Assembly (NCBI GenBank): GCA_910588965.1
Contig: CAJUSO010000011.1
Location: 1 to 64,000 of the forward strand
Direction of reading: 5' to 3'
DNA from: an uncultured Lachnospiraceae bacterium
Lineage (GTDB): Bacteria; Bacillota; Clostridia; Lachnospirales; Lachnospiraceae
Length of the DNA stretch: 64,000 nt
The translations under genes were made by a program, and so were the position numbers. The stretch's first letter is position 1. Each line of letters opens with the position of its first letter. Shown piece by piece: positions 9,601-17,760 of this stretch. The notes under the pieces were generated by a model, which made no database searches, was not told the DNA's origin, and was given only the letters and a program-made list of their open reading frames with translations.

Positions 9601-9699
9601 GGAGGGGACGATAGCTGGAAGACGCCGGTGCATCCCGAGTACCGGATTAATATAAAAGAACCTATGAGTTTCCGTTTTAGCTTTAAAGGGATTTGCTAA
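6676..9699 (+). CDS. lacZ: Beta-galactosidase, glycoside hydrolase family 2 (LacZ type)
   Basis: A 1007-residue cytoplasmic enzyme, full length for LacZ-type GH2 proteins, that hydrolyses terminal beta-galactosides. Visible in order are the N-terminal jelly-roll domain, immunoglobulin-like domain, TIM barrel with ENNMESHG, the acid/base E455 in WSCGNES, the nucleophile E522 in CCEYTHAMGNS, and a C-terminal Bgal_small_N-type domain containing the FWRAPVDNDCG motif. No signal peptide is present, so the substrate must be imported, fitting the ABC transporter upstream. The start ATG follows GATGGAGGTAAAGAA. Natural substrates are probably lactose, galacto-oligosaccharides or beta-1,4-galactan fragments; which one is inference. 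Confidence 0.95.
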   Translation: MQQFDYGKVKDPLVFAENRLPAHSDHICYASAKELRNGTSSFRHSLDGLWKFSYARNYGSAVKGFEAVDYDCRPWADIKVPAHIQMEGYDAPQYANVQYPWDGREQIEPGEIPVYFNPVASYVKYFTVPERMQGQPLYISFQGVESGMALWLNGTYVGYSEDSFTPSEFELTPYLVEGENKLAVQVFKWTAGSWCEDQDFFRFSGIYRSVYLYTRPKTHIQDIRIKTLLYGSYENADLDVCMQGVGKGRVSMRLMDGAETVAEACEGLEGALQVLLPVKSPRLWSAEDPYLYEFLLEVQDPEGETVEVISQMVGFRKFEMKGGVMCLNGKRIVFKGVNRHEFSSKTGRAVADAEILQDILTMKRNNINAIRTSHYPNDSRIYALCDKYGLYMIAENNMESHGSWDPLILGGKAGKEHAVPGDREAWEPMMLDRVNSCYQRDKNHPSILIWSCGNESYGGSVIYHMSQRFRALDDTRLVHYEGVFHDRRYNDSSDMESQMYPTVAEIQDFLAKDRSKPFICCEYTHAMGNSCGAMHKYTDLTDTEPLYQGGFIWDYVDQSIAKKDRYGKEFQAYGGDFGDRPCDYNFSGNGIVYGGERDASPKMQEVKFNYQNITAEVSKDKVLVKNKNLFLDTGRYHCVALLEQEGKLLAQAQLDTAVPPQQEETFPLPFQVPDAPGEYAVTVSFRLKEATDWADVGHEVAFGQGVFQVGGEQRPMAEPLSVIKGKLNIGVRGMHFECLFSKLREGLVSYRYGGREMIGQVPMPNFWRAPVDNDCGTGMAARYAQWKVASLYFQLDDSHEENPVLEEKEHSAVITYYYQMPTNPISRCSLSYEVFGDGTVSVALGYDPVEALGDMPEFGVLFKFDADYENLEWYGNGPAETYADRKHGAKLGVYRNKVADNMAGYLVPQECGNKTGVRWAKLTDTKGRGIQFTGDGMSFSALPYTPHELENAMHPYELPQVHYTVVRAAMQQMGIGGDDSWKTPVHPEYRINIKEPMSFRFSFKGIC

Positions 9700-9751
9700 G
9701 TCAGGCGGCTGCAAGATACCCATGATTTCGTATGAGAAGGAGGAATACAAT

Positions 9752-11587
9752 ATGGACAAGTTTGTGGTAAATATTATCCACCGCCCTGAAATGGTGCCAG
9801 AATACGCAGAAAAAGTCACTGGCCATGGAAAGGCGGAGGATATTGGAAGGAAAGCATTGCTGACAGAATCCCTGGACATTTTCAAGGCCCAGCAGCGGAT
9901 TGCCCATGAGAATGGATTGAAGACAACCATCCAGATGACTTATGCCAGCCTGTTCAATGAGGAAGCCGTATCCCTTGCCAAGGCGGACCATGAAGCCTAT
10001 GGGGATGAAATTGCCCTTTCCCTGCTGGGGCTTCCCTGCAAGGAATTCCGGGAGAAGTATAAGACGAAGGATTTCTGTATCTGGATGTTTTCCATGGAGG
10101 ATAAGAAGTCTATCGTGGATGATATCTTCGCGAAATTCCATGAGACCTTTGGCTTTTATCCGGAATCCACAGGCTCCTATTATATGGATGCGGACCTGAC
10201 AAATTATATCAAGGAAACCTATCCTTCCGTCAAATGTGCAGTTGCCACTTGCTGGGAGGAAGGCTCCAAAGCCTACCATACCTGCAATAATTCCTGGTAT
10301 ACGTTGTTTGACGGCGGCCCTTGGGCGCCATGGATCCCCTCGAAGCAGAATACCCATGCCCCTGCGGCCAATGAGGCGGAGGACAGCGGGATTGTGGCAA
10401 TCCCCCATCTGTCCAGGGACTTGATTGCATGTTATGATGGGAACGGCTCTAATTTTGGGACACATCCCCAGAACGTGCTGCGGGGCATGATTTATGACAG
10501 CAAGACGTGGGAATATCCCTATATGTACAACCTGATTGACCAGTACCGGGATTTGGAAAAGTATAATAATGGCTATGCCTATAACATGATGTTCGTGGGG
10601 CCCGCATGGATGAATAAGATGGGGCGCTGGGAAGCGCCTTATGAACTGCTGGAAAAGTCCTATCGCGATGGCTGCGCATATTATGGCAAGCTGAAGGAAG
10701 AGGGGAAGCTTGTGGATATGACGATGGCAGAGTTTGCAGATTATTACCGCCGGAAAAAATCCTATACAGAGCCAGAATGTGCGTTGTGGAGGGATATTTT
10801 GTATGGATCTGACAAGCAGCTGTTCTGGTATTGCGACCCCTATATGAGGGCCTGTATCAATATGGACCAGGGCGGCGCGGTAGTGGACCTGCGGCCTTAT
10901 GCGGCAAAGCTGGAATGGCCGGTGGGCATTGGGACCAAGCACGTGCAGGACGCTTCCTACCCATTCCTGATCCAGGAAAAATACCGGGCGGGCTATTTTA
11001 CCCACTATGCCGGGGAGGGGACCATAAGGAGCGCGAAGCTTTCCTACCAGGGGGAGGAGGTAGACCTCTGCCTCTGCCGGACGAAGGCGCATTTTTCCCA
11101 GGAGGGCAAGGCACGCATCCTGACATTGGATCCTGTGGATATTGTATTCGATGAGCTGTCCGTGAAGCTGCAGACGAAGATTTATTTTGAAGAAGGAAGC
11201 GCAAGCATCAAGATAGAAAGAGCCATCCTTGAAATGAGCCGTCCGGATGCCAAGGTGGAATTGCATGAATATATGGTGGCATGTTACGGCACCACGGAAT
11301 ACCCGGAGGACATGACCGGCATTACCCTGCGCTGCGAGGGCAGCGGCGGGGCAGAAATCCCTTATGAATACAAATGCAGGGAAGCAGAGCTTGCCGGGGC
11401 GGACGCCGTTAGCGCCGTGGTCCCAGCCATTGGGACAAAGGTTTCCCTGACGCCGTCGGATAAAGAGGCTGTTGGGTATGTGAGGGAAGGGTATGCATTT
11501 TCCCCGATGTTCACATTAGGCTACAAGAAAATGGTATCAGAAAGGGAGGTATTTGCGACATGGCTCAATCTGGAAAAGGCAAATTAA
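9752..11587 (+). CDS. Uncharacterised protein in the galactoside operon
   Basis: A 611-residue protein with no signal peptide or membrane segment. I do not firmly recognise the family. The N-terminal 350 residues have a rhythm of beta strands and helices with many Trp, Tyr, His and Asp residues (for example WAPWIPSKQNTHAPA and STGSYYMDADLTNYI), reminiscent of NodB-like deacetylase or GH57-like barrels; the C-terminal 200 residues look like beta-sandwich sequence. This makes a carbohydrate-active function plausible but unproven. ATG 9752 is chosen because AAGGAGG at 9737-9743 is eight bases upstream; an in-frame ATG at 9722 lacks a ribosome site. It starts 52 bases after the beta-galactosidase stop, and its last 28 bases overlap the next small gene. 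A 521-codon ORF on the opposite strand is a shadow. Confidence 0.75.
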   Translation: MDKFVVNIIHRPEMVPEYAEKVTGHGKAEDIGRKALLTESLDIFKAQQRIAHENGLKTTIQMTYASLFNEEAVSLAKADHEAYGDEIALSLLGLPCKEFREKYKTKDFCIWMFSMEDKKSIVDDIFAKFHETFGFYPESTGSYYMDADLTNYIKETYPSVKCAVATCWEEGSKAYHTCNNSWYTLFDGGPWAPWIPSKQNTHAPAANEAEDSGIVAIPHLSRDLIACYDGNGSNFGTHPQNVLRGMIYDSKTWEYPYMYNLIDQYRDLEKYNNGYAYNMMFVGPAWMNKMGRWEAPYELLEKSYRDGCAYYGKLKEEGKLVDMTMAEFADYYRRKKSYTEPECALWRDILYGSDKQLFWYCDPYMRACINMDQGGAVVDLRPYAAKLEWPVGIGTKHVQDASYPFLIQEKYRAGYFTHYAGEGTIRSAKLSYQGEEVDLCLCRTKAHFSQEGKARILTLDPVDIVFDELSVKLQTKIYFEEGSASIKIERAILEMSRPDAKVELHEYMVACYGTTEYPEDMTGITLRCEGSGGAEIPYEYKCREAELAGADAVSAVVPAIGTKVSLTPSDKEAVGYVREGYAFSPMFTLGYKKMVSEREVFATWLNLEKAN

Positions 11588-11778
11588 ATTACAGGTGCCC
11601 GTCCTGCTTTATGCGGGACTTGGACATCGACATGTTTTATGACAGGGACAAGGATGAGTATTACTGTATCCGCTGCCAGTATACGGGGGATGAGGAAGAT
11701 GTCCTTCAGAAGAATGAAATGGTGCGGTTCCGTTACCGGGCGATGGCAAAGCGGTTTACGAAATTTGATTTTGATTAA
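11560..11778 (+). CDS. Small zinc-ribbon protein
   Basis: A 72-residue acidic and basic-patched protein with C13-P-S-C16 and C36-I-R-C39, a CX2C-X19-CX2C arrangement typical of a zinc ribbon. The remainder is charged and ends in KRFTKFDFD. GGGAGG lies upstream and the start overlaps the preceding gene by 28 bases, suggesting coupled translation. The binding partner (nucleic acid or protein) cannot be told from sequence. It is too small to be an enzyme and could act as a regulator or accessory factor of the galactoside genes. Confidence 0.75.
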   Translation: MAQSGKGKLNYRCPSCFMRDLDIDMFYDRDKDEYYCIRCQYTGDEEDVLQKNEMVRFRYRAMAKRFTKFDFD

Positions 11779-11831
11779 ACCTTAGGCATGGCAGCCATAC
11801 CTTCCGGCAGTATGGAAAGGGGGATAGGAAG

Positions 11832-12959
11832 ATGAAAAGTATCACAAAAAAGAGGCAGTTTATCAAGGGGATGGATGTTTCGACATTTCTGGAATTGGAG
11901 CAGCTTGGGGCGGTCTATTATGACAAGGATGGGGAAGAATGGAACCTGCTGTCCATCCTACAGGAATATGGCATGAACGCCGTACGCCTGCGCCTTTGGA
12001 ATAACCCTTATTCCAAGGAAGGGGAGCCTTATGGGGCAGGGACCAATGATATAGACAAGACCGTGGAGATGGCAAGGCGCGTGCGGGACCGGAATATGGA
12101 ATGGATGCTGAACCTGCATTACAGCGATTTCTGGGCAGACGCGGACAGGCAGGTGAAGCCCAAGGCCTGGTATGATTTTACGGGAAAACGCCTGGAATAT
12201 GCAGTGTATGACTTTACCCTGGCAGTGCTGCGCATTTTCCGGGAAAAGGGCGTGTTCCCCAGCATGATACAGCTTGGGAGCGGGGTATCAGGAGGGCTTT
12301 TGTGGCCGGATGGGAAATGGCCGGATTATGAGATGATTGCCCTGCTGCTGAATGCGGGGATCTGTGCGGTGCGCGCCATGGAACAGGAAATCCCGATTGT
12401 GCTCCATCTGGACAATGGATGCAACAATCAAATGTACCAGGAGTGGTTTGATAATTATTTTGCAAATGATGGGGAGGATTTTGACATCATTGGGATGTCC
12501 TACTTCCCATACCGGCATGGCTCCCTGGCAGACCTGCAATATAACCTGAATGATTTGGCGAAGCGGTATGGCAAAGAATTGATTGTGACTGGGGTGGCGA
12601 TGCCTTTTACCATGGAGGATTATGCGGCCTATGAGAAGCTGGATCCGTCAAAGAGGAAGGGGATGGCAATTAGGCCCTGGCAGGCGGACCGGATGGATTA
12701 CCCTGTCACCAAGGAAGGCCAGGCCAAGTTTATGGGCGACTTTATGAAACGCCTTGCCAATGTGCCGGGAGGGCTTGGAAGGGGGTTCTTCTATTGCGAG
12801 CCAGGCTGGATCCCAGTTCCTGGGAGCGGCTGGGCTACGGAGGCTTCCTTGAAATACCTGAAAGACCCAGGGCCTTGCGGGAATGAGTGGGCGAACCAAG
12901 CCTTGTTTGATTATGATGGGAAGCCGCTGCCGGCGCTGGATGTAATACGGGAATTTTAA
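11832..12959 (+). CDS. GH53 galactanase-like protein lacking both catalytic glutamates
   Basis: A 375-residue protein that follows the endo-beta-1,4-galactanase fold along its whole length: KGMDVST near the N-terminus, VRLRLWNNP, LHYSDFWADA, LLWPDGK, IIGMSYFPYRHG, GGLGRGFFYCEPGW and a C-terminal WANQALFDYDG. In active GH53 enzymes the acid/base Glu follows strand 4 in a VGNE motif; here the aligned segment is QLGSGVSGG, with G151 in its place. The nucleophile Glu on strand 7 (VVETAYPW-like) is replaced by G254 in IVTGVAMPFT. Both codons are GGG, one transition from GAG. There is no signal peptide, unlike most GH53 galactanases. The frame is intact and conserved, so this looks like a binding or regulatory pseudo-enzyme rather than a decaying gene. 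GH53 membership is sure; the role is unknown. Confidence 0.85.
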   Translation: MKSITKKRQFIKGMDVSTFLELEQLGAVYYDKDGEEWNLLSILQEYGMNAVRLRLWNNPYSKEGEPYGAGTNDIDKTVEMARRVRDRNMEWMLNLHYSDFWADADRQVKPKAWYDFTGKRLEYAVYDFTLAVLRIFREKGVFPSMIQLGSGVSGGLLWPDGKWPDYEMIALLLNAGICAVRAMEQEIPIVLHLDNGCNNQMYQEWFDNYFANDGEDFDIIGMSYFPYRHGSLADLQYNLNDLAKRYGKELIVTGVAMPFTMEDYAAYEKLDPSKRKGMAIRPWQADRMDYPVTKEGQAKFMGDFMKRLANVPGGLGRGFFYCEPGWIPVPGSGWATEASLKYLKDPGPCGNEWANQALFDYDGKPLPALDVIREF

Positions 12960-12970
12960 GCCTGGATAAG

Positions 12971-13099
12971 TGGGCCCCTCAGGGGAAGGGATGCCGCAAA
13001 ATAGCAGGTTCCTACAAGATAGTGTACAGATGTTGTGGTACAGTAACCATATCTTGTAGGATGGCCTGGTTTTGCGGCATCCCTGTGATTAATGGCCCA
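12971..13099. repeat. Long imperfect hairpin (MITE-like or bidirectional terminator)
   Basis: Arms 12988-13021 and 13050-13083 pair over most of 34 bases, including GGGATGCCGCAAAA with TTTTGCGGCATCCC and CCTACAAGATA with TATCTTGTAGG. Outer TGGGCC/GGCCCA blocks extend it. It sits between the GH53-like gene and the aminotransferase. Its design resembles the hairpin at 17761-17862. Confidence 0.7.
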
Positions 13100-13222
13100 G
13101 GTATTGTGGGGCGGCGCCTTAGCATGTGCCAGCTTAGGATAACTTTTTACAGTACGCTCTTTTTTTTTGTAAAAACTTATGGTAGAATAAAACCCATGCA
13201 GCAAATGAAGAGGAGGATAGAG

Positions 13223-14413
13223 ATGATTTCAAAGAAAATGCAGCAGGAAATAAAAGGAAGCGCAACAATCCGCGCCATGTTCCAGGAGGGGAGGGCGATG
13301 GCCCAGGAATTCGGCGCAGAAAATGTATATGATTTCAGCCTGGGGAACCCCATGACCCCTGTCCCGGCAGAATTTAACCGGGCGGTGGTGGAGGCGGTCC
13401 AGACAGTAAGCTCCATGGAGCTCCATGGCTATATGGACAATGCAGGATACCCGGAGACCAGGCAGGCCGTGGCTGAGGATTTGAACAGGCGTTTCGGTAC
13501 GGATTTTGAAGGGAAGCATATCGTGATGACGGTCGGCGCTGCCGGGGCTTTAAACGTCGTATGTAAGACCCTGTTGGATCCGGGCGACGAGGTGCTGGCC
13601 CTTGCCCCTTATTTTGGGGAATACCGCAGTTATGTGGCGAACCACCAGGGCGTCTTGCGGGAAGTGAAGCCAGACGCTAAGACCTTCCAGCCAGATCTGG
13701 CAGACTTTGAGGCAAAGATTACGGAGGCGACCAAGGCTGTCATCATCAATAACCCGGTCAACCCTACGGGCGTTATCTATCCTGCAGGGATCATCCAGGC
13801 AATGGCGGATATCCTCCGGAAGAAGCAGGCGGCTTATGGGAAGGAAATCTACCTGGTATCGGACGAGCCCTACCGGGAGCTGGCCTATGATGGGAATGAG
13901 GTGCCCTTCCTGACCCATTATTATGACAATACGTTTGTGACCTATTCCTTCAGCAAATCCCTGTCCATCCCAGGGGAGCGGATTGGCTATATCGCAGCCT
14001 GCCCCAAAATGGCGGGCTGCAGCCAGGCGCTGAGCGGCTTGTCCGTGGCAAACCGCATGCTGGGGTTTGTCAATGCCCCTTCCCTGATGCAAAAGGCGCT
14101 GGTAGCTTCCATGGGCGCCAAAACAGACGTGGCTTATTACGACAGGAACCGCCAGCTGATCTATGGGAGCCTGGCAAAGCTTGGCTTTACCTGCGCAAAG
14201 CCCCAGGGCGCCTTCTATCTGTGGGTGAAGTCCCCGGACGCCGACGAGAAGAAATTTGTGGAAGCGGCTAAGAGGCACCATATCCTCCTGGTAGGCGGCG
14301 CCACATTTTCCTGCCCGGGATATGTCCGCCTGGCCTATTGTGTCTCTTATGAAATGATTGAGCGTTCCCTGCCTGCTTTCAAGAAGCTGGCGGAAGAATA
14401 CCGATTAGCCTAA
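13223..14413 (+). CDS. Class I/II PLP-dependent aminotransferase
   Basis: A 396-residue cytosolic enzyme of the aspartate-aminotransferase superfamily. Visible are the substrate/cofactor motif NNPVNPTG, the YLVSDEPYRE segment with the PLP-ring Asp, and the Schiff-base lysine K245 in YSFSKSLSIPGERIGY. The amino acid substrate (aspartate, aromatic or other) cannot be assigned from sequence. The start ATG 13223 follows AGGAGG at 13211-13216; upstream in-frame codons run back into the long hairpin and are not used. HisC follows after 15 bases, so the two aminotransferases form one operon that may continue into the DUF368 gene. Confidence 0.92.
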   Translation: MISKKMQQEIKGSATIRAMFQEGRAMAQEFGAENVYDFSLGNPMTPVPAEFNRAVVEAVQTVSSMELHGYMDNAGYPETRQAVAEDLNRRFGTDFEGKHIVMTVGAAGALNVVCKTLLDPGDEVLALAPYFGEYRSYVANHQGVLREVKPDAKTFQPDLADFEAKITEATKAVIINNPVNPTGVIYPAGIIQAMADILRKKQAAYGKEIYLVSDEPYRELAYDGNEVPFLTHYYDNTFVTYSFSKSLSIPGERIGYIAACPKMAGCSQALSGLSVANRMLGFVNAPSLMQKALVASMGAKTDVAYYDRNRQLIYGSLAKLGFTCAKPQGAFYLWVKSPDADEKKFVEAAKRHHILLVGGATFSCPGYVRLAYCVSYEMIERSLPAFKKLAEEYRLA

Positions 14414-14428
14414 GCAGGAGGTGGGAGT

Positions 14429-15499
14429 ATGGCAGCATGGGAAGGTAACCTGCGCAAGGTAATCCCTTATACCCCGGGAGAACAGCCAGAAGGCGCAGGC
14501 ATTATCAAACTGAACACGAACGAGAACCCCTACCCCCCGGCGCCTGCAGTTATGTGCGCGCTCCGGGAAATAGAGGCAGGCAGCTTAAGGAAATACCCAG
14601 ATCCCAGTGCATCTGCCTTGGTGGAAGCGCTGGCTGCCCACTATGGCTTGCAGGAGGAGCAGGTATTTGTAGGGGTAGGCTCTGACGATGTGCTGGCTAT
14701 GGCGTTCCTTACCTTTTTCAATGGGGCGAAGCCCATCCTGTTCCCAGATATCACCTATTCCTTCTATGATGTATGGGCAGGGCTCTATCGGATACCTTAT
14801 GAGCGCCAGCCCCTGGACGGGAGTTTCCATATCCGTACCGAAGATTACTGCCGGGAGTGCGGCGGTATTGTAATCCCCAACCCCAACGCCCCTACTGGGG
14901 TGGCCAAGCCCTTGGCAGGGCTGGAAGAGATCATCAAAGCGAACCCTGGTGTCATTGTTATTATTGACGAGGCATATATTGATTTTGGAGGGGAATCGGC
15001 CTTAGGGCTGCTTCCGAAATACGATAACCTGCTGGTGGTGCGGACCTTTTCCAAATCCAGGAGCCTGGCAGGCATGCGGATTGGGTATGCCTTTGGGAGC
15101 AGGGGATTGATCCGCTGCCTGCAGGACGTGAAATACTCTTTTAATTCCTATACGATGAGCGTGGCGGCCCTGGCAGCGGGCGTGGCAGCCATCCAGGAGG
15201 ACAGCTACTATAAAGGGACCTTGCAGAAGATTATCCGTACCAGGGAGAGGGTGAAGGCGGAATTGGGCAAATTGGGGTTTTCTTACCTGGATTCCCAGAG
15301 CAACTTTATTTTTGCCACCCACCCAGGATGCCCTGCCCAGGAATTGTTTGAAGCGCTGAAGCAGGAGGGGATTTATGTCCGTTATTTCCCAAAGCCCAGG
15401 ATTGACAATTACCTGCGGATTTCCATCGGGACGGACCAGGAAATGGATGTGCTGCTTCAGTTCCTGGGAAGCTACCTGAAAAAGAAAACGAAGCAATAA
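14429..15499 (+). CDS. hisC: Histidinol-phosphate aminotransferase
   Basis: A 356-residue PLP enzyme that converts imidazole acetol-phosphate and glutamate to histidinol-phosphate in histidine synthesis. The N-terminus carries the HisC-like KLNTNENPYPP motif, then NPNAPTG, VIIDEAYIDF and the PLP lysine K209 in RTFSKSRSLAGMRIGY, all typical of the HisC branch. GCAGGAGGTGGGAGT precedes the ATG. It is not in a complete his operon; the PHP-type histidinol-phosphatase is also in this window, at 46490-47293 on the other strand. A broader aromatic aminotransferase activity is possible for such detached copies. Confidence 0.88.
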   Translation: MAAWEGNLRKVIPYTPGEQPEGAGIIKLNTNENPYPPAPAVMCALREIEAGSLRKYPDPSASALVEALAAHYGLQEEQVFVGVGSDDVLAMAFLTFFNGAKPILFPDITYSFYDVWAGLYRIPYERQPLDGSFHIRTEDYCRECGGIVIPNPNAPTGVAKPLAGLEEIIKANPGVIVIIDEAYIDFGGESALGLLPKYDNLLVVRTFSKSRSLAGMRIGYAFGSRGLIRCLQDVKYSFNSYTMSVAALAAGVAAIQEDSYYKGTLQKIIRTRERVKAELGKLGFSYLDSQSNFIFATHPGCPAQELFEALKQEGIYVRYFPKPRIDNYLRISIGTDQEMDVLLQFLGSYLKKKTKQ

Positions 15500-15521
15500 G
15501 ACGTTGATTAGGAGTGTAGAT

Positions 15522-16370
15522 ATGATAAAAATGGTTTTCAAGGGGATGGTAATCGGCATTGCCAATATCATCCCAGGCGTCAGCGGGGGCACAATGGCAG
15601 TTTCCATGGGGATTTACGATAAAATTATCCATGCCGCCACCCATATTGTCTCAGAATTTAAAAAGAGCATGGAAATCTTAATCCCAATCCTGATAGGGGC
15701 AGCCATTGGCGTGGTGGCGCTTGCACGCATCATAGAAGTAATGTTTGCCAAAGCCCCGTTCCAGACCAACCTGCTTTTTATCGGCCTGATTGTGGGAGGC
15801 CTGCCTGCCATGGCGCGTAAGGTCAGGGGCAGGACCGTCCGAGGCGGCCACATCCTTGCCTTCCTGCTCTTTTTCTGCCTGGTGGCAGGGCTTGCGTTGC
15901 TGGGGGAACAGGAGGGCAAGGCCGCAGACCTGTCCTTCCAGTTCTGGAATGTGCTCAAGCTGTTTGGCGTGGGGGTCGTGGCCTCGGCTACCATGGTCAT
16001 CCCGGGCGTCAGCGGTTCCATGATGCTGATGCTGATGGGATATTATACCCCTGTGCTGGAGCAGGTCAATGATTTTATCGACAACCTGACGAAGTCCCAT
16101 GTCCCAGGGATCCTGGACGGGTGCTGTGTGCTGGTGCCTTTTGGGATAGGGGTTGTCGTTGGGATTTTTGCGATTGCCAAAATCGTGGAATTTATCTTCC
16201 AGCGTTTCCCGGACTATGCTTATTGGGCAATTATTGGGCTGATTGTCTCCTCCCCGGTGGCCATTTTGCTTATGAACCCGATGGGGGGCCTTACGGTTAC
16301 GGCGCTCCTGACAGGGGTGTTAGCCCTGGCGGCAGGCGTGGCGGCTGCCTTAAAATTAGGGGAAGAATGA
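15522..16370 (+). CDS. DUF368 membrane protein, PopT-type undecaprenyl-phosphate transporter
   Basis: A 282-residue polytopic membrane protein with the DUF368 signature near its N-terminus (ANIIPGVSGGTMAVSMGIYD) and a second matching half (MVIPGVSGSMMLMLMGYY), so it has an internal duplication like related transporters. DUF368 proteins have been shown in other bacteria to return undecaprenyl phosphate to the inner leaflet for reuse in cell-wall synthesis; assignment here is by family. The start ATG 15522 follows TAGGAG at 15509-15514; a TTG at 15504 in frame overlaps that site. Only 22 bases separate it from hisC. Confidence 0.88.
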   Translation: MIKMVFKGMVIGIANIIPGVSGGTMAVSMGIYDKIIHAATHIVSEFKKSMEILIPILIGAAIGVVALARIIEVMFAKAPFQTNLLFIGLIVGGLPAMARKVRGRTVRGGHILAFLLFFCLVAGLALLGEQEGKAADLSFQFWNVLKLFGVGVVASATMVIPGVSGSMMLMLMGYYTPVLEQVNDFIDNLTKSHVPGILDGCCVLVPFGIGVVVGIFAIAKIVEFIFQRFPDYAYWAIIGLIVSSPVAILLMNPMGGLTVTALLTGVLALAAGVAAALKLGEE

Positions 16371-16379
16371 TAAAAATGA

Positions 16380-16408
16380 TTGACTTCTATCCCATAAAAT
16401 ACTAAGAT
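16380..16408 (+). promoter_or_regulatory. Promoter for glyA
   Basis: TTGACT (16380-16385) and TAAGAT (16403-16408) are spaced by 17 bases. A GGCGG/CCGCC stem lies in the roughly 100-base leader; no glycine or tetrahydrofolate riboswitch was recognised. Confidence 0.6.
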
Positions 16409-16518
16409 AAAGGGAAAGCGGCGGAGGTAACCCGCCGGCGCCTGCCGCCCTAGGTATTGTCTGGGCGGGGAAGCCAGGATTAATCTCATACTAGAAAAAA
16501 GAGAAAGGAAAAGGACAG

Positions 16519-17757
16519 ATGTATTCATTTGATGAAGTGAAAAAAACAGACCCTCAGGTGGCAGACGCCATCACGGCGGAAATGGAACGCCAGAACAGCC
16601 ATATTGAGTTGATTGCATCGGAAAACTGGGTAAGCAAGGCAGTCATGGCAGCAATGGGAAGCCCTATGACCAATAAATATGCGGAAGGCTATCCTGGAAA
16701 GCGTTATTATGGCGGGTGCGAATGCGTGGATGTGGTGGAAGAGCTTGCCATAGAGCGGGCGAAGGAGCTCTTTGGCTGTGAGTATGCCAATGTGCAGCCC
16801 CATTCCGGCGCACAGGCCAACATGGCAGTGCAGTTCTGTATGCTCCAGCCTGGGGACACCGTGATGGGGATGAATTTAGACCACGGCGGGCACCTGACCC
16901 ATGGGAGCCCTGTGAATTTCTCCGGCACCTATTTTAAGATTGTGCCCTATGGCGTGAATGACGAGGGCTATATTGACTATGATAAGGTAAGGGAAATTGC
17001 CTTAGGATGCAAGCCAAAGCTGATAATTGCCGGAGCCAGCGCATATGCCAGGATAATAGATTTCAAACGTTTCCGGGAGATTGCAGACGAAGCCGGCGCT
17101 TACCTGATGGTGGATATGGCCCATATCGCCGGGCTGGTAGCCGCTGGCGTCCATCCGTCCCCCATCCCGTACGCCCACGTGGTGACTACGACAACCCACA
17201 AGACGCTGCGGGGCCCCAGGGGCGGCATGATCCTGTCCAGCAAGGAGATGGCTGAGAAATTCAACTTCAACAAAGCGATATTCCCAGGCACCCAGGGCGG
17301 CCCCCTGATGCATGTCATCGCCGCCAAGGCAGTCTGCTTCAAGGAAGCATTGGAAGACAGCTTCAAGGATTACCAGAAGAAGGTAGCCAGCAATGCCCAG
17401 GCCTTGGCGCAGGGGTTGGTGGGCCGCGGCATTAAGCTTGTGTCCGGCGGGACGGACAACCATTTAATGCTGTTGGATTTAAGCCCCAATGGGCTTACCG
17501 GGAAGGCTATGGAGAAATTGCTGGATTCCGTAAACATTACCTGCAATAAGAATACCATCCCCAATGACCCGAAATCCCCCTTTGTGACCAGCGGGATCCG
17601 CCTTGGGACCCCAGCGGTTACCTCTAGGGGCTTTGGCGGGGAGGATATGGACAAGGTGGCAGAGTGCGTGGCCAAGATGATAAAAGAAGGAGAGGCTGCT
17701 TCTGAGGAAGTACGCACGATGGTAAAAGAACTGACAGATAAGTACCCGTTAAGGTAA
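16519..17757 (+). CDS. glyA: Serine hydroxymethyltransferase
   Basis: A 412-residue PLP enzyme, normal bacterial length, that interconverts serine plus tetrahydrofolate with glycine plus methylene-tetrahydrofolate and so supplies one-carbon units. Family marks are IELIASENWVS near the N-terminus, NKYAEGYPGKRYYGG, the active-site threonine run ending in the Schiff-base lysine K228 (TTTTHKTLRGPRGG), and TSGIRLGTPA near the C-terminus. Translation starts at ATG 16519 after AGAAAGGAAAAGG. It has its own promoter and ends in a strong hairpin, so it is probably monocistronic. Confidence 0.97.
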   Translation: MYSFDEVKKTDPQVADAITAEMERQNSHIELIASENWVSKAVMAAMGSPMTNKYAEGYPGKRYYGGCECVDVVEELAIERAKELFGCEYANVQPHSGAQANMAVQFCMLQPGDTVMGMNLDHGGHLTHGSPVNFSGTYFKIVPYGVNDEGYIDYDKVREIALGCKPKLIIAGASAYARIIDFKRFREIADEAGAYLMVDMAHIAGLVAAGVHPSPIPYAHVVTTTTHKTLRGPRGGMILSSKEMAEKFNFNKAIFPGTQGGPLMHVIAAKAVCFKEALEDSFKDYQKKVASNAQALAQGLVGRGIKLVSGGTDNHLMLLDLSPNGLTGKAMEKLLDSVNITCNKNTIPNDPKSPFVTSGIRLGTPAVTSRGFGGEDMDKVAECVAKMIKEGEAASEEVRTMVKELTDKYPLR

Positions 17758-17760
17758 TAG

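Noticed and set aside
9701..11266. 521-codon ORF on the minus strand
   Set aside because: It lies fully opposite the 9752 gene, which has a strong ribosome site and fits the operon; the antisense frame shows no signal, motif or plausible family and reads as a GC-skew shadow.
13022..13222. N-terminal extension of the aminotransferase
   Set aside because: The open frame runs through a long hairpin and has no site; AGGAGG before ATG 13223 fixes the start.
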